64,000 nt of DNA from Chitinophaga caseinilytica (lineage in GTDB: Bacteria; Bacteroidota; Bacteroidia; Chitinophagales; Chitinophagaceae), in contig NZ_CP150096.1 of the NCBI RefSeq assembly GCF_038396765.1, forward strand, positions 3,641,001 through 3,705,000. Reading direction: 5' to 3'. Within the stretch, counting starts at the first letter, position 1. Every line of letters starts with the position of its first letter. The notes under the pieces were generated by a model that was not told the DNA's origin, did not search any database, and was given only the letters and a program-made list of their open reading frames with translations. This document shows positions 25,512-35,100 of the stretch, piece after piece. Position numbers and translations under genes: made by a program.

Positions 25512-27227
25512 ATGAAACATTTCCTTTCCTGCTGCCTGCTGCTGCTTTCCGCTACCACGATGGCGCAGCGCCCCGATACCGACCTCTACGCGCAAACCAG
25601 CGAAGTCAATAATATTATGGTGCAGTTCGAGGCCGACCGCGGCATCCTGCAACGGTTTTACGCCATCCGCAACTCGCCCGAACGGCGGGAAAGACTGGAA
25701 AAACTGTACGCGGATTATATGCAAAGGCTGGCTGCGCTGGATTGGGACAAACTGCCCACGGGCTCCCGTGCCGATTATGTACTGTTCCGCCGTAACCTGC
25801 AACAGGAGCGGAACCTGCTGACCGTCGAAAAGACGGAATTAGCGCAGTTGAAGCCCTATTTCCCGTTCGCGGATTCGCTCTATGCCGCCGAAGCCCGCAG
25901 GCGCAGGGGCCTCACGCCCAACGCACGCGCCCTCGCCGCCGCATGGAATGAGGCGGGCAAGGCCGTTCGCGCGCAGCAGGCTTTGCTGGCGAAAGACAGC
26001 GCGCTGTCTCCCTTCCTGGCCCAGCGCGGCGCCGGCATCGCGCGGGGCTTGCAACAGGCCATCAAAAGCACCTACGAATTTTACACCGGCTTCGACCCGC
26101 AGTTTTCCTGGTGGATGCCCGCGCCGTACCGGGTGCTGGACAGTCTGCTGAACCAATACGCCAACACCTTCCAGCAGATCGCCAAACGCGCGCCGTCGCA
26201 GAAAGACGATGGGTCGGGCATCATCGGCAACCCCATCGGCCAGGCGGGCGTACAGGTGTTGCTCCAACACGAAATGATCCCTTACTCACCCGACGAGCTG
26301 ATCGCCATCGCCAACCGTGAATTCGCCTGGTGTGAAAAGGAAATGCTCAAAGCCTCCCGCGACATGGGGTTCGGCGATAACTGGAAAGCCGCCATGGAAA
26401 AGGTGAAAGGCACTTCCGTGGAGCCTGGTTCGCAGCCGGAAGCGATGTTGGGACTGTACAATGAGTCCGTCGCGTTTTTGAAAGCACATCAATTGATCTC
26501 GTTGCCGCCGCTGGCCGAGGAAACCTGGCGGATGAACATGCTGTCGCCGGAAAGACAACTGGTGGCGCCGTTTTTCCTGGGCGGGGAAGAGCTGCTGATC
26601 GCTTTCCCGACCAACACCATGCGCCACGATGATAAGATGATGTCGATCCGTGGCAATAACCCTCATTTCTCCCGCGCCGTGGTGCATCACGAATTGCTGG
26701 CCGGGCACGGATTGCAGCAGTTCATGAACGACCGCTACAAAGCCTATCGCCATTTCGATACACCGTTCTGGACGGAAGGCTGGGCATTGTACTGGGAGCG
26801 GCTGTTGTGGGACAGGGGCTTCCCCCGTTCTGCGGAAGACCGCGTGGGCATGCTGTTCTGGCGGATGCACCGTTGCGCCCGCATCATCTTTTCCCTCAGC
26901 TATCACACGAATAAATGGACGCCGCAGCAATGCATCGATTTCCTCGTGGAGCGCGTCAATCACGAGCGCGCCAACGCGGAAGGCGAGGTTCGGCGCTCAT
27001 TCACCGGCGGGTACGGCCCGCTGTACCAGATCGCTTACATGATCGGCGGGTTACAGTTCGAAGCATTGAAGAAGGAACTGGTAGACAGCGGGAAAATGAA
27101 CATCCGCGACTTCCATGACGCCATCATCCGCGAAAACGCGATGCCGGTGGAAATGGTGCGCGCCATTCTTTTGGACAAATTGCCCAATAAGGATTTCAAG
27201 TCCAGCTGGCGGTTTTACCCGCTTTAG
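25512..27227 (+). CDS. DUF885 family protein (zinc metallopeptidase-like), secreted
   Basis: The 571-residue protein has a signal peptide (MKHFLSCCLLLLSATTMAQ) and the DUF885 architecture: helical N-terminal part, then FYTGFDPQFSWWMPAPY and IGQAGVQVLLQHEMIPYSPDEL. The metal-site motif VVHHELLAGHGLQQFM (HExxxGH form) lies at about residues 396-411, and FWTEGWALYWERLLWDRGF supplies the Glu. Families of this type are gluzincin-like. The substrate is unknown. It ends with a 4-base overlap with the convergent Nudix-related gene. Confidence 0.9.
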   Translation: MKHFLSCCLLLLSATTMAQRPDTDLYAQTSEVNNIMVQFEADRGILQRFYAIRNSPERRERLEKLYADYMQRLAALDWDKLPTGSRADYVLFRRNLQQERNLLTVEKTELAQLKPYFPFADSLYAAEARRRRGLTPNARALAAAWNEAGKAVRAQQALLAKDSALSPFLAQRGAGIARGLQQAIKSTYEFYTGFDPQFSWWMPAPYRVLDSLLNQYANTFQQIAKRAPSQKDDGSGIIGNPIGQAGVQVLLQHEMIPYSPDELIAIANREFAWCEKEMLKASRDMGFGDNWKAAMEKVKGTSVEPGSQPEAMLGLYNESVAFLKAHQLISLPPLAEETWRMNMLSPERQLVAPFFLGGEELLIAFPTNTMRHDDKMMSIRGNNPHFSRAVVHHELLAGHGLQQFMNDRYKAYRHFDTPFWTEGWALYWERLLWDRGFPRSAEDRVGMLFWRMHRCARIIFSLSYHTNKWTPQQCIDFLVERVNHERANAEGEVRRSFTGGYGPLYQIAYMIGGLQFEALKKELVDSGKMNIRDFHDAIIRENAMPVEMVRAILLDKLPNKDFKSSWRFYPL

Positions 27228-27934
27228 CGGATGGAATCCGGGTTGGGAATGAAATTGAGGAAGGCGTTGAACTTGGTCTGGTACTTCCGCTTGTCGAGCT
27301 TATAGTAAAAGGCGCCTCTTTTGGAGGTGGCCTTTTCTTTGTCTTTCTGCTTGACGAGCAGCCCTGTCGACAATACTTTCCGGGAAAAATTACGTTTATC
27401 CATCAGCGTATCGAAAATACCTTCATAGAGGTGCTGGAGCTGGGGAAGCGTGAATTTTTCCGGAAGCATTTCGAACACGATGGGATGGAAGGCGGCTTTG
27501 TAGCGAAGCTTCTGCTGCGCCAGGGCCACCATGTCGCGATGGTCGAAAATGAGGGACGGCAGTTTTTTGAGGGGGAACCACTCGGCATGGTAATCCTGGT
27601 TGATCTGCTGGGTGTACCGGTTAATGTCGATCAGGCTGGAATATACGACAGACAGCGTTCGGTCTACCGGATCGCGCTCCACTTCCCCGAAAATGTACAA
27701 CTGTTCCATGTACACGTTCTCCAGGCCGGTCAGCTCCTTCAACACACGGCTAGCCGCAAGATCGATGTTCTCGTCTCGCTTCATGAGTCCGCCGGCAAGG
27801 CTCCAGCGGCCCTTCTCGGGCTCGAAGCCCCGTTTGATGAGGAGCAGTTTCAGCTCCGTTCCGTCAAATCCAAAAATTATACAGTCTACGGCCACCAGCA
27901 TCCTGTTTTTGCTGGAGTATTGGGCGATTCTCAA
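27224..27934 (-). CDS. Nudix-related transcriptional regulator (NrtR/AraR type) with degenerate Nudix box
   Basis: The 236-residue protein has a Nudix-like N-terminal domain (MLVAVDCIIFGFDGTELKLLLIKRGFEPEKGRWSLAGGLMKRDE) and a C-terminal winged-helix-like part (about 150-215, FTLPQLQHLYEGIFDTLMDKRNFSRKVLSTGLLV). The box reads GGLMKRDENIDLAASRVLKELTGL. The canonical REUxEExG is RVLKELTG, so one catalytic Glu is lost and hydrolase activity is unlikely. This is the pattern of sugar- or NAD-sensing Nudix regulators such as NrtR and the Bacteroides AraR. The divergent neighbour is an aldose 1-epimerase, which fits sugar control. Confidence 0.85.
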   Translation of the reverse strand: MRIAQYSSKNRMLVAVDCIIFGFDGTELKLLLIKRGFEPEKGRWSLAGGLMKRDENIDLAASRVLKELTGLENVYMEQLYIFGEVERDPVDRTLSVVYSSLIDINRYTQQINQDYHAEWFPLKKLPSLIFDHRDMVALAQQKLRYKAAFHPIVFEMLPEKFTLPQLQHLYEGIFDTLMDKRNFSRKVLSTGLLVKQKDKEKATSKRGAFYYKLDKRKYQTKFNAFLNFIPNPDSIR

Positions 27935-28082
27935 GGCGGATCAGTTTTTTACGTGGTCACGATATAAATGTCGCACAGACAATTTATCAAACATTCCTGA
28001 AAAATTGGCTGGAAATTTCGGGATTTAATCCAGATATTTAAAGGATCAAACCCGAATTCTGTTTTAAAATTTCACGTTTTAC

Positions 28083-29210
28083 ATGAAAAAGTTATCGACC
28101 CTCATGGCCCTGTCTACCGGTGGCATCATGGCTTTTACCGCCTGTGGCGACGGTGGCGGCAAAGCGCCCTCGGTATCGCTGACCAGCGCCAGGTACGGCG
28201 AAACGGGCGGCACGGAAGTGACCCAGTACACCCTCACCAACGCCAACGGCATGATCGTCAAGGTCCTGAACTACGGCGGCATCATTACCGATATCATCAC
28301 GCCAGACAAGAGCGGAGCCCCCGGCAACGTGGTGCTTTCGTTCGACAGCCTGAGCGGCTACCTCCAGGCCGGCAACCCTTATTTCGGGACGCTCGTGGGC
28401 CGGTACGCCAACCGCATCGCCAATGCGCAGTTCTCGTTGGACAGCGTTACCTATAAACTGGCGCCCAATAATAACGGCAACACCCTGCACGGTGGGCTGA
28501 AAGGTTTCGATAAAGTGATCTGGAAAGCCACGCCCCAGGCCGGCGATTCCAGCCTGCTGCTGGAATACCGCTCCGCAGACGGGGAAGAAGGCTATCCCGG
28601 CAACCTCGACGTGAAAGTGGTTTACACCCTCACGGCCGACAATGCCCTGCAGATCGACTATACGGCCACAACCGACAAGGCAACGCCCATCAACCTCACC
28701 AACCACAGCTATTTCAACCTGTCTGCCGGTGGGAGCCACGACATCCTGGGCCACGAGCTGCAGCTGCGCGCGCCGCGCTACACGCCGGTGAACGAAAACC
28801 TCATCCCGCTGGGCCGCCTCGATTCCGTGGCGGGAACTGCCATGGATTTCACTACGCCGCACAAGATCGGCGAGCGCATCAGCCAGGTCCAGGGCGGCTA
28901 CGACCACAACTGGGTGCTGGAAGAAGGCGAGGGGCTGCAGGAATTCGGGATGCTGTACGATTCCGTTTCCGGCCGCGTGATGACGGTAGCCACCACCGAA
29001 CCGGGTGTTCAGTTCTACAGCGGCAACTTCCTCGACGGATCGCTGAAAAACACGCGTAATAAAGCCGTGTACGGAAAACACGCCGGTATGTGCCTGGAAA
29101 CCCAGCATTTCCCGGATTCTCCGAATCAGCCGTCGTTCCCCAGCGCCATTCTCCGGCCGGGGGAAACCTACAAACAAACAACGGTTTACCGGTTCGCGGT
29201 ACGCAAATAA
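28083..29210 (+). CDS. Aldose 1-epimerase (galactose mutarotase), lipoprotein
   Basis: The 375-residue protein is GalM-type. LVGRYANRIANAQFSL and NTLHGGLKGFDKVIW carry the first His, TNHSYFNLSA the second catalytic His, GYDHNWVLEE the Asp, and GMCLETQHFPDSPNQPSFPS the Glu. It interconverts alpha and beta sugars. The N-terminus MKKLSTLMALSTGGIMAFTAC has a lipobox with Cys at residue 21, so it is periplasmic and membrane-anchored, unlike cytoplasmic GalM. It is divergent from the Nudix-type regulator, 148 bases away. A terminator follows. Confidence 0.93.
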   Translation: MKKLSTLMALSTGGIMAFTACGDGGGKAPSVSLTSARYGETGGTEVTQYTLTNANGMIVKVLNYGGIITDIITPDKSGAPGNVVLSFDSLSGYLQAGNPYFGTLVGRYANRIANAQFSLDSVTYKLAPNNNGNTLHGGLKGFDKVIWKATPQAGDSSLLLEYRSADGEEGYPGNLDVKVVYTLTADNALQIDYTATTDKATPINLTNHSYFNLSAGGSHDILGHELQLRAPRYTPVNENLIPLGRLDSVAGTAMDFTTPHKIGERISQVQGGYDHNWVLEEGEGLQEFGMLYDSVSGRVMTVATTEPGVQFYSGNFLDGSLKNTRNKAVYGKHAGMCLETQHFPDSPNQPSFPSAILRPGETYKQTTVYRFAVRK

Positions 29211-29230
29211 TCGCAATTCGCGGAAAAGGA

Positions 29231-29265
29231 AAAGCCGTCCCGATCATACCGGGACGGCTTTTTTT
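29231..29265. terminator. Terminator between the epimerase and MDR genes, can act both ways
   Basis: AAGCCGTCCCG (29232-29242) pairs with CGGGACGGCTT (29250-29260), followed by T on the plus strand and preceded by A residues that become T on the minus strand. Confidence 0.85.
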
Positions 29266-29277
29266 ATGCCTGTTCCC

Positions 29278-30279
29278 TCAGGCTTTTACGATCATTTTTC
29301 CTTTGTTTTTGCCGGAAAACAGGCCGAGCAGGGCTTCCGGTAGTTTCTCGAACCCTTCCGCCACGGTTTCTTCCGACTTGATTTTGCCCGCCTTCACGAG
29401 CGGCGCCAGAAACTCGATCCCTTCGCGGAACCGGGATGCGTAATTGCGGATGATGAACCCCTGCATGAGGATGCTCCGCGTCACCATGAACCCCTGCCAG
29501 CGCGGGCCGGTCGGCACTTCGGTGGCGTTGTAATAGGAGATTTGCCCGCAAAGCGGCACCCGCGCAAAGAAATTCAGCTGTCGCATCACCGCGTCAGACA
29601 CTTCGCCGCCCACATTGTCGAAATAAATATCCACGCCGTTGGGGCAGCTCGTCGACAGGCGATCGTCCAGCCCGGGCTCGTTATAATTAATGGCGGCATC
29701 GAATCCGAAGTACTCCGTCAGCAGTTTCACTTTTTCTTCCGACCCGGCGATCCCTACCGCTCTGCAGCCCAAATGCTTCGCGATCTGCCCGACCACGGAG
29801 CCCACCGCCCCGGCAGCGCCGGACACCACCACGGTTTCGCCGGCTTTCGGCTTGCCGATGTCCATGAGGCCGATGTAAGCCGTGAGGCCCGTCATCCCCA
29901 GCACGCCGAGGTAATAGCTGGGTGGTGCAAGGCTGGCGTCGACTTTTTGAACGGCGGATGCGGGAACGGTCATTTCCGTGCGCCAGGGGAGATAAGGGCC
30001 GTGCACTACGTCGCCCGGCTGGAATTTCGGATCGCGGGAAGCGGTCACTTCCGCCACTACGCCGCCTTCCAGCGCGTTGTTCACCTGGAACGGGGGCACG
30101 TAGGATTCTCCTTCATTCATCCGTCCGCGCATGTACGGGTCCACGGAATAAAACATGCCTTTCAGCTGAAGCTCGCCTTCTTTCGGGTCGGGCAACGGCA
30201 CTTCGTCTATCCGGAAAATGGAAGCGTCGGGGAGCCCGGTGGGCCGCGCGGCGAACGTGATCTGTTTTACCTTTTTCAT
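29278..30279 (-). CDS. NADP-dependent oxidoreductase of the MDR family (zinc-free)
   Basis: The 333-residue product (start at 30279, MKKVKQITFAARPTGLPDAS) resembles CurA-like and leukotriene B4 dehydrogenase-type reductases. It has YSVDPYMRGRMN near residue 45, LGMTGLTAYIGLMDIGKPKAGETVVVSGAAGAVGSVVGQIAKHLG with the NADP-binding GxxGxxG at about 147-160, and FDNVGGEVSDAVM. It lacks the Cys and His ligands of zinc alcohol dehydrogenases. It probably reduces conjugated carbonyl double bonds. It is alone on its strand. Confidence 0.93.
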   Translation of the reverse strand: MKKVKQITFAARPTGLPDASIFRIDEVPLPDPKEGELQLKGMFYSVDPYMRGRMNEGESYVPPFQVNNALEGGVVAEVTASRDPKFQPGDVVHGPYLPWRTEMTVPASAVQKVDASLAPPSYYLGVLGMTGLTAYIGLMDIGKPKAGETVVVSGAAGAVGSVVGQIAKHLGCRAVGIAGSEEKVKLLTEYFGFDAAINYNEPGLDDRLSTSCPNGVDIYFDNVGGEVSDAVMRQLNFFARVPLCGQISYYNATEVPTGPRWQGFMVTRSILMQGFIIRNYASRFREGIEFLAPLVKAGKIKSEETVAEGFEKLPEALLGLFSGKNKGKMIVKA

Positions 30280-30384
30280 GTTGTAATAACCCCTGTGCAC
30301 GGGGTTTGGTTGCCGGTTACCGGGTGAAATCGGATTTTTTACGAATAATGCATACCTTGTCTGCACGAAAGCCGCCGTATCAGC

Positions 30385-30972
30385 ATGTCGCTACAAGATA
30401 ACACGCCTCCCGCACCGGACCCGGGCTGGGAGGCTTTCCGGAAAGGGGACAGGGATGCCTTTGCGCAGTTGTATGATGAACACGCCCCGCCACTGATCGT
30501 TTACGGGATCAGGGTGAGCGGCGACGAGGGGTTGGTGCGCGATGTGATCCAGGACCTTTTCGTAGAAATTTGGCGCTCCCGCGCGAACCTGCAGTCGCCA
30601 GGTTCGGTGAGGGGCTACCTGTTGAAAGCCCTCCGCTACAAACTCATGCGGAAAGCGGCCGTGCGCCTGCTGTACGCCGATTCGCTCCCCGAACAGGCAG
30701 ACACCGCCAACCCGGAATCCATCATCCTCGAGCACGAAAACGAAATCATCCGCCGCCAGCTCATCCGCCGGGCCATCGACCGTTTGCCGAAGCGCCAGCA
30801 GGAAATGATCAACCTGCGGTTTTACCAGGGGCTGAGCACCGAAGAAGCCGCCAGCGTTATGGCCGTCAATTATCAATCCGCCGCCAACCTTCTTCACAGG
30901 GCCGTGTCGCAGCTCCGCGAAATGCTCGGGCCCGGGGCGCTTGCGCTCATTATCCTTTACCGCGAAGGCTGA
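30385..30972 (+). CDS. ECF sigma factor (sigma-70 family)
   Basis: The 195-residue protein has a region 2 (DAFAQLYDEHAPPLIVYGIRVSGDEGLVRDVIQDLFVEIWRSRANL, about residues 24-69) with the core-binding DxxQDxFxxxW motif. It also has region 4 (LPKRQQEMINLRFYQGLSTEEAASVMAVNYQSAANLLHRAVSQLRE, about 130-180), a helix-turn-helix. No region 1 or 3 is present, as in ECF factors. It is the first gene of a locus with a FecR-type anti-sigma factor, an STN-bearing SusC and a SusD, the standard Bacteroidota cell-surface signalling order. It should transcribe the downstream genes. Confidence 0.95.
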   Translation: MSLQDNTPPAPDPGWEAFRKGDRDAFAQLYDEHAPPLIVYGIRVSGDEGLVRDVIQDLFVEIWRSRANLQSPGSVRGYLLKALRYKLMRKAAVRLLYADSLPEQADTANPESIILEHENEIIRRQLIRRAIDRLPKRQQEMINLRFYQGLSTEEAASVMAVNYQSAANLLHRAVSQLREMLGPGALALIILYREG

Positions 30973-31093
30973 AAAAACGGCCGTAGCCCCGCAGTTTTCC
31001 TTCCCTCGGAAAAAAATCCAAAAAAATACGCCGCCAGGTGAGTATCGCGGAACGGATTTGGTCACCTATATGGGAACGACCACACTTCAGCAT

Positions 31094-32131
31094 ATGTCTA
31101 ACCACCCATCCGACCTGGAAACTTTACTGCGAAACGACGACTTCGTGCAATGGACTTTACGCCCTACGGCGGAAGGTGACGCGCGTTGGGAAGCCTGGAT
31201 AGGCGGGGATACGGAGCGCCGCGCGTTGGTGGACCGCTGCCGAAGCGCCGTGCTGGCCGTTCATGCCGCGGAATCCCACGTTCCGGCCGATATGCTGGCC
31301 GGGGAAATCTGGGAAAAGATGCAGGGCGCCCTCCGCCCTAAAATCCGCTGGATGCCTTATGCGGCCGCCGCTGCGGTGGTATTGCTGCTGGCAGGTGCGG
31401 GATGGTGGTGGGTGAACGGGCGGCCCGAAGGAAAAGGGAATATGGCCATGGAAGCGCCAGCCGTCGAAAAAGGAGAAAACGGGGAAATATCGGCGGTCAA
31501 CAACGGGGCGGGACTGAAAACCGTATTAATGGTAGACGGATCGCGGATTACGCTGAGCCCCGGCGCCAGGGTGCATTTTCAAAGCCTGCCCGGCCCGGAT
31601 GCCCGGAACGTACGGCTGGAAGGCTCGGCTTTCTTCGAAGTATCGCCCGACCCGAAGCGGCCCTTCACCGTCTTCGCCGGGAAAGTGGTGACCCGCGTAC
31701 TGGGCACCAGCTTCCGGATCAGCGGGGAACGCAGCATCACGGTGGCCGTGCGCTCGGGAAAAGTGTCCGTTTCACATGCTGGAGACAATAGCGCCTGGAT
31801 CCTGCTGCCCAACGAACAGGCGGTTTATGACGCCGGGCGCAACACGATGGCCAAGTCGGTTGTTATCAATAAAACCATCCTCGAAAACCCTGTTCCGCCG
31901 ACTCCCCGGTTCAGCTTCGACGAAACCCCGGCCCCGGCGGTGATAGACGAACTGTCCGGGACTTATGCCGTGAATATCCGCTACGACAGGCGGCTGTTCG
32001 AAAAATGCAGGATTACCGTGTCTCTCGAAGAAGGCACTTTTTACGATAAACTGGACGTGCTCTGCAAAGTGCTGGGCGCCACATATGAAATAGTGAACAA
32101 TGAAGTACGGATTGCTGGTCCTGGCTGCTGA
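31094..32131 (+). CDS. FecR-type anti-sigma factor
   Basis: The start chosen is the ATG at 31094 (MSNHPSDLETLLRNDDFVQWTL), typical of the family; an ATG at 31070 is in frame too. The 345-residue product has an N-terminal sigma-binding region (about 1-60) and one membrane helix (YAAAAAVVLLLAGAGWWWV, about 80-98). A periplasmic FecR domain (TVLMVDGSRITLSPGARVHFQSL...FFEVSPDPKRPFTVFAGKVVTRVLGTSFRI) and a C-terminal DUF4974-like domain (LSGTYAVNIRYDRRLFEKCRITVSLEEGTFYDKLDVL) follow. It holds the sigma factor until the SusC STN domain signals. Confidence 0.93.
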   Translation: MSNHPSDLETLLRNDDFVQWTLRPTAEGDARWEAWIGGDTERRALVDRCRSAVLAVHAAESHVPADMLAGEIWEKMQGALRPKIRWMPYAAAAAVVLLLAGAGWWWVNGRPEGKGNMAMEAPAVEKGENGEISAVNNGAGLKTVLMVDGSRITLSPGARVHFQSLPGPDARNVRLEGSAFFEVSPDPKRPFTVFAGKVVTRVLGTSFRISGERSITVAVRSGKVSVSHAGDNSAWILLPNEQAVYDAGRNTMAKSVVINKTILENPVPPTPRFSFDETPAPAVIDELSGTYAVNIRYDRRLFEKCRITVSLEEGTFYDKLDVLCKVLGATYEIVNNEVRIAGPGC

Positions 32132-32197
32132 TCGCTCCCGCTCCACCGTACATTGAACAAACGATTCCACATTTACTGTCAACCAAAAATCAAGCGT

Positions 32198-35100
32198 ATG
32201 AACACCATCCGTTTCATGATGCGGGTAGCGCTGTTGAAGACCTTGCTGTGCATTTTCGTGACCACCGCCATGGCAGCGGTCGCCGGCGCACAAGGCGTAC
32301 TCGACAAAAAAATTTCCCTTACCGTAGCCAACAAAGAACTGAAAAATGTGCTCGGCAAGATCGAAGAGGCGGCTTCCGTCAAGTTCGCCTATGCTACCCG
32401 GACCATTCCGCTCACCAGCATCGTGAGCCTCTCCGTGCGCGATACGCGCCTCGGCGACGTGCTGCAATCACTCCTGCAGCCCTATAACGTCAATTACGAA
32501 GTTGTAGGCAACCAGATCATTATCCAGCAAGACGGGGTGAAAGTGGTCATCTCCCGCGACGCGCTTTTCAAGAAAGTGACGGGCCGCGTGAAGGCGGCCG
32601 ACGGTTCCAGCGTTCCCGGCGTAACGGTTACCGTGAAAGGCACTTCCAAAGGCGCGGTTACGAATGCCGACGGGTTTTTCGAGATCGACGCCGAAGAAGG
32701 CGCGGTGCTTGTGTTTTCCGCCATCGGTTTCGCCGCCCAGGAAATTGCCGTTGGATCGGCCGGGAACTACGACGTTGTTTTGCAGGAATCCAAGCGCGAA
32801 CTGTCGGAAGTAGTGGTAACGGCCCTTGGCCAGCGGAAAGAGAAACGCGCGCTGGGGTATTCCGTATCCGAAGTGAAAGGCGCAGACCTGGCGCAGACCA
32901 ACGAAGTGAACCCCATCAACGCCTTGCAGGGCAAAGCCCCCGGCATCAATATCGACCAGGGCTCTGGCGGCCTTTTCGGTAACTCGCGCATCCTGCTGCG
33001 CGGCAACTCTACCCTGAGCCTCAATAACCAGCCCATTTTCGTGGTAGACGGCGTGATCGTGGAAAACGACGCGTTCGATGGGAAAGGGCGCGATTTCGGG
33101 AACGATCTCAAGAACCTGAACATGGAAGAGTTCGAAAGCGTTTCCGTGCTGAAAGGCTCCGCAGCCGCAGCGCTCTACGGCACCCGCGCCATCAACGGCG
33201 TTGTGCTCATCACCACCAAGAAAGGGCGGACGAAGAAAGGATGGGGCGTGTCCGTCAGCCAATCCCTCAACATCCAGGACCCTTACCGCGGACCGGACTT
33301 CCAGAATGAATACGGCGGCGGCACCGTGGGCGCTTTCTTCACCGATACCCGCGACCCCGGCTATCCCAACGGCACCAACTGGCAAACGAAAGTATTCCCC
33401 ACCAACGCTGCCAATGAACCTTACATCGACCCGCAGAAAAACCGGGAACTGGAGAACTGGGGGCCGAAATTCGCCAACCAGCGCGTCCGCAATTACGACG
33501 GCACCTGGACGGAATACAAAGCCGTTCCCAATAACTACCTCGACGCATTCCAGACCGGTGTGGGCTACCTCACCAACGTGGCGCTCGACGGGGCTACCGA
33601 CAAATCCTCGTTCCGGGTTTCTTATTCCCGCAACCAGGCCGAAGGCATCAACTTCCGCAACAAGATGAACAAAAACGCCTTCACCCTGCGCGCCACCCAT
33701 AACCTGACCAGCTTTATCAGCCTCGACGCCGGTGCCGATTACACCAACATCCAGGCCGAGAACCCGCCGCAGCTGGGGCTCAACAACTTCATCTGGATCT
33801 TCCCCCGCAACTACGACACCAAATACTGGATGCAGCGCAGCAAATACACCAGCTCGCTCGGCGGGGTGCCCAAAGTATACGATCCCAACGAAACGAATTT
33901 CGTGCCCGGCGCCGATTACTGGTTCCGGATCTTCGAGAACAATTACCTGCAGGACGAACAGATGTTCCGCGGCCGCCTCGCGATCAACGCCACCATTACC
34001 AACTGGCTCAGATTGCAGCTGGAAGGGAACTTCAGCAATATCAGCATCAAGAACGAATCGAAAGAACTGGGACAGGGATTCGATTTCAAGGGTGAAGACA
34101 ATACCAGCGGCGGCAAGTACGGCCTCGGCCTTACACAGAAACGCGCCTGGTTTATGAAATGGATGGGCGTTGTCACGAAACAGCTCACCAAAGACCTTTC
34201 CCTGAACGGTTACGTAGGTGGCGAAACACAACGCTATAACAACGTGTATACCCTCAGCGAAACGGACGGCGGCCTCATCTTCCCCGGCAACTATTTCCTC
34301 GCCAACTCGAAGAAACCGCAGATTTCCACCGGCGGCGTGCGCACGCGTAAAACCATCAATTCCATCTACGCCAGCGCCGACCTAGCCTGGAAGGAACAAC
34401 TGTACCTGCAAACCACCTGGCGTGGCGACTGGTCGTCTGCCCTCACGTACAGCGACGGTACCGGCTTCAACTTTTACAACTATCCGGCGGTGAGCCTTTC
34501 GTGGATTTTCTCCGAAACGTTCAAGCTGCCCGAATTCATATCGTTCGGTAAACTGCGGGGCAACGTGGCCTGGCTCGGCGGCGATATGGACCCCTTCGTC
34601 CTCAACCCCGGCTTCCAGCTGAGAGGTTTCTCACAGGCGAACGGCAACAACATCCCCATGCTCGCGTACATTCTCAATTCGCAGGGGCAATCGTATATGG
34701 TCGACAAAAGCCTCAAGCCCCGCCGCAAGCGCGCGCTGGAAGCAGGGGTGGATGTCCGCTTCATGAAAGACAGGCTGGGCGTGGATCTGACCGTTTATAA
34801 AGACAATACCTTCAACCAGGGTATCCTCATCCCCGCAGCGGCCGAATCCGGCGTCAACAGCCAGCTCATCAATGCCGGTAACATTCAGAACAAGGGGATC
34901 GAAATCTCCCTGAACGCGACTCCCGTGCAAACGAAGAACTTCAACTGGAACACGACGCTCACCTTCACCCGGAACCGCAACAAGATCATCGAACTGTATG
35001 GCGACCGCGAATATTATGCGCTCGATGAAGAAGGGCTCGGTTCCAACGACCAGATCCCATATGCGAAAGTGGGTGGCGCCTACGGCGTGATCCGCACCCG

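Noticed and set aside
32468..34231. Minus-strand 587-codon frame
   Set aside because: Complement of the SusC-like gene; no motifs, and the plus strand is clearly coding.
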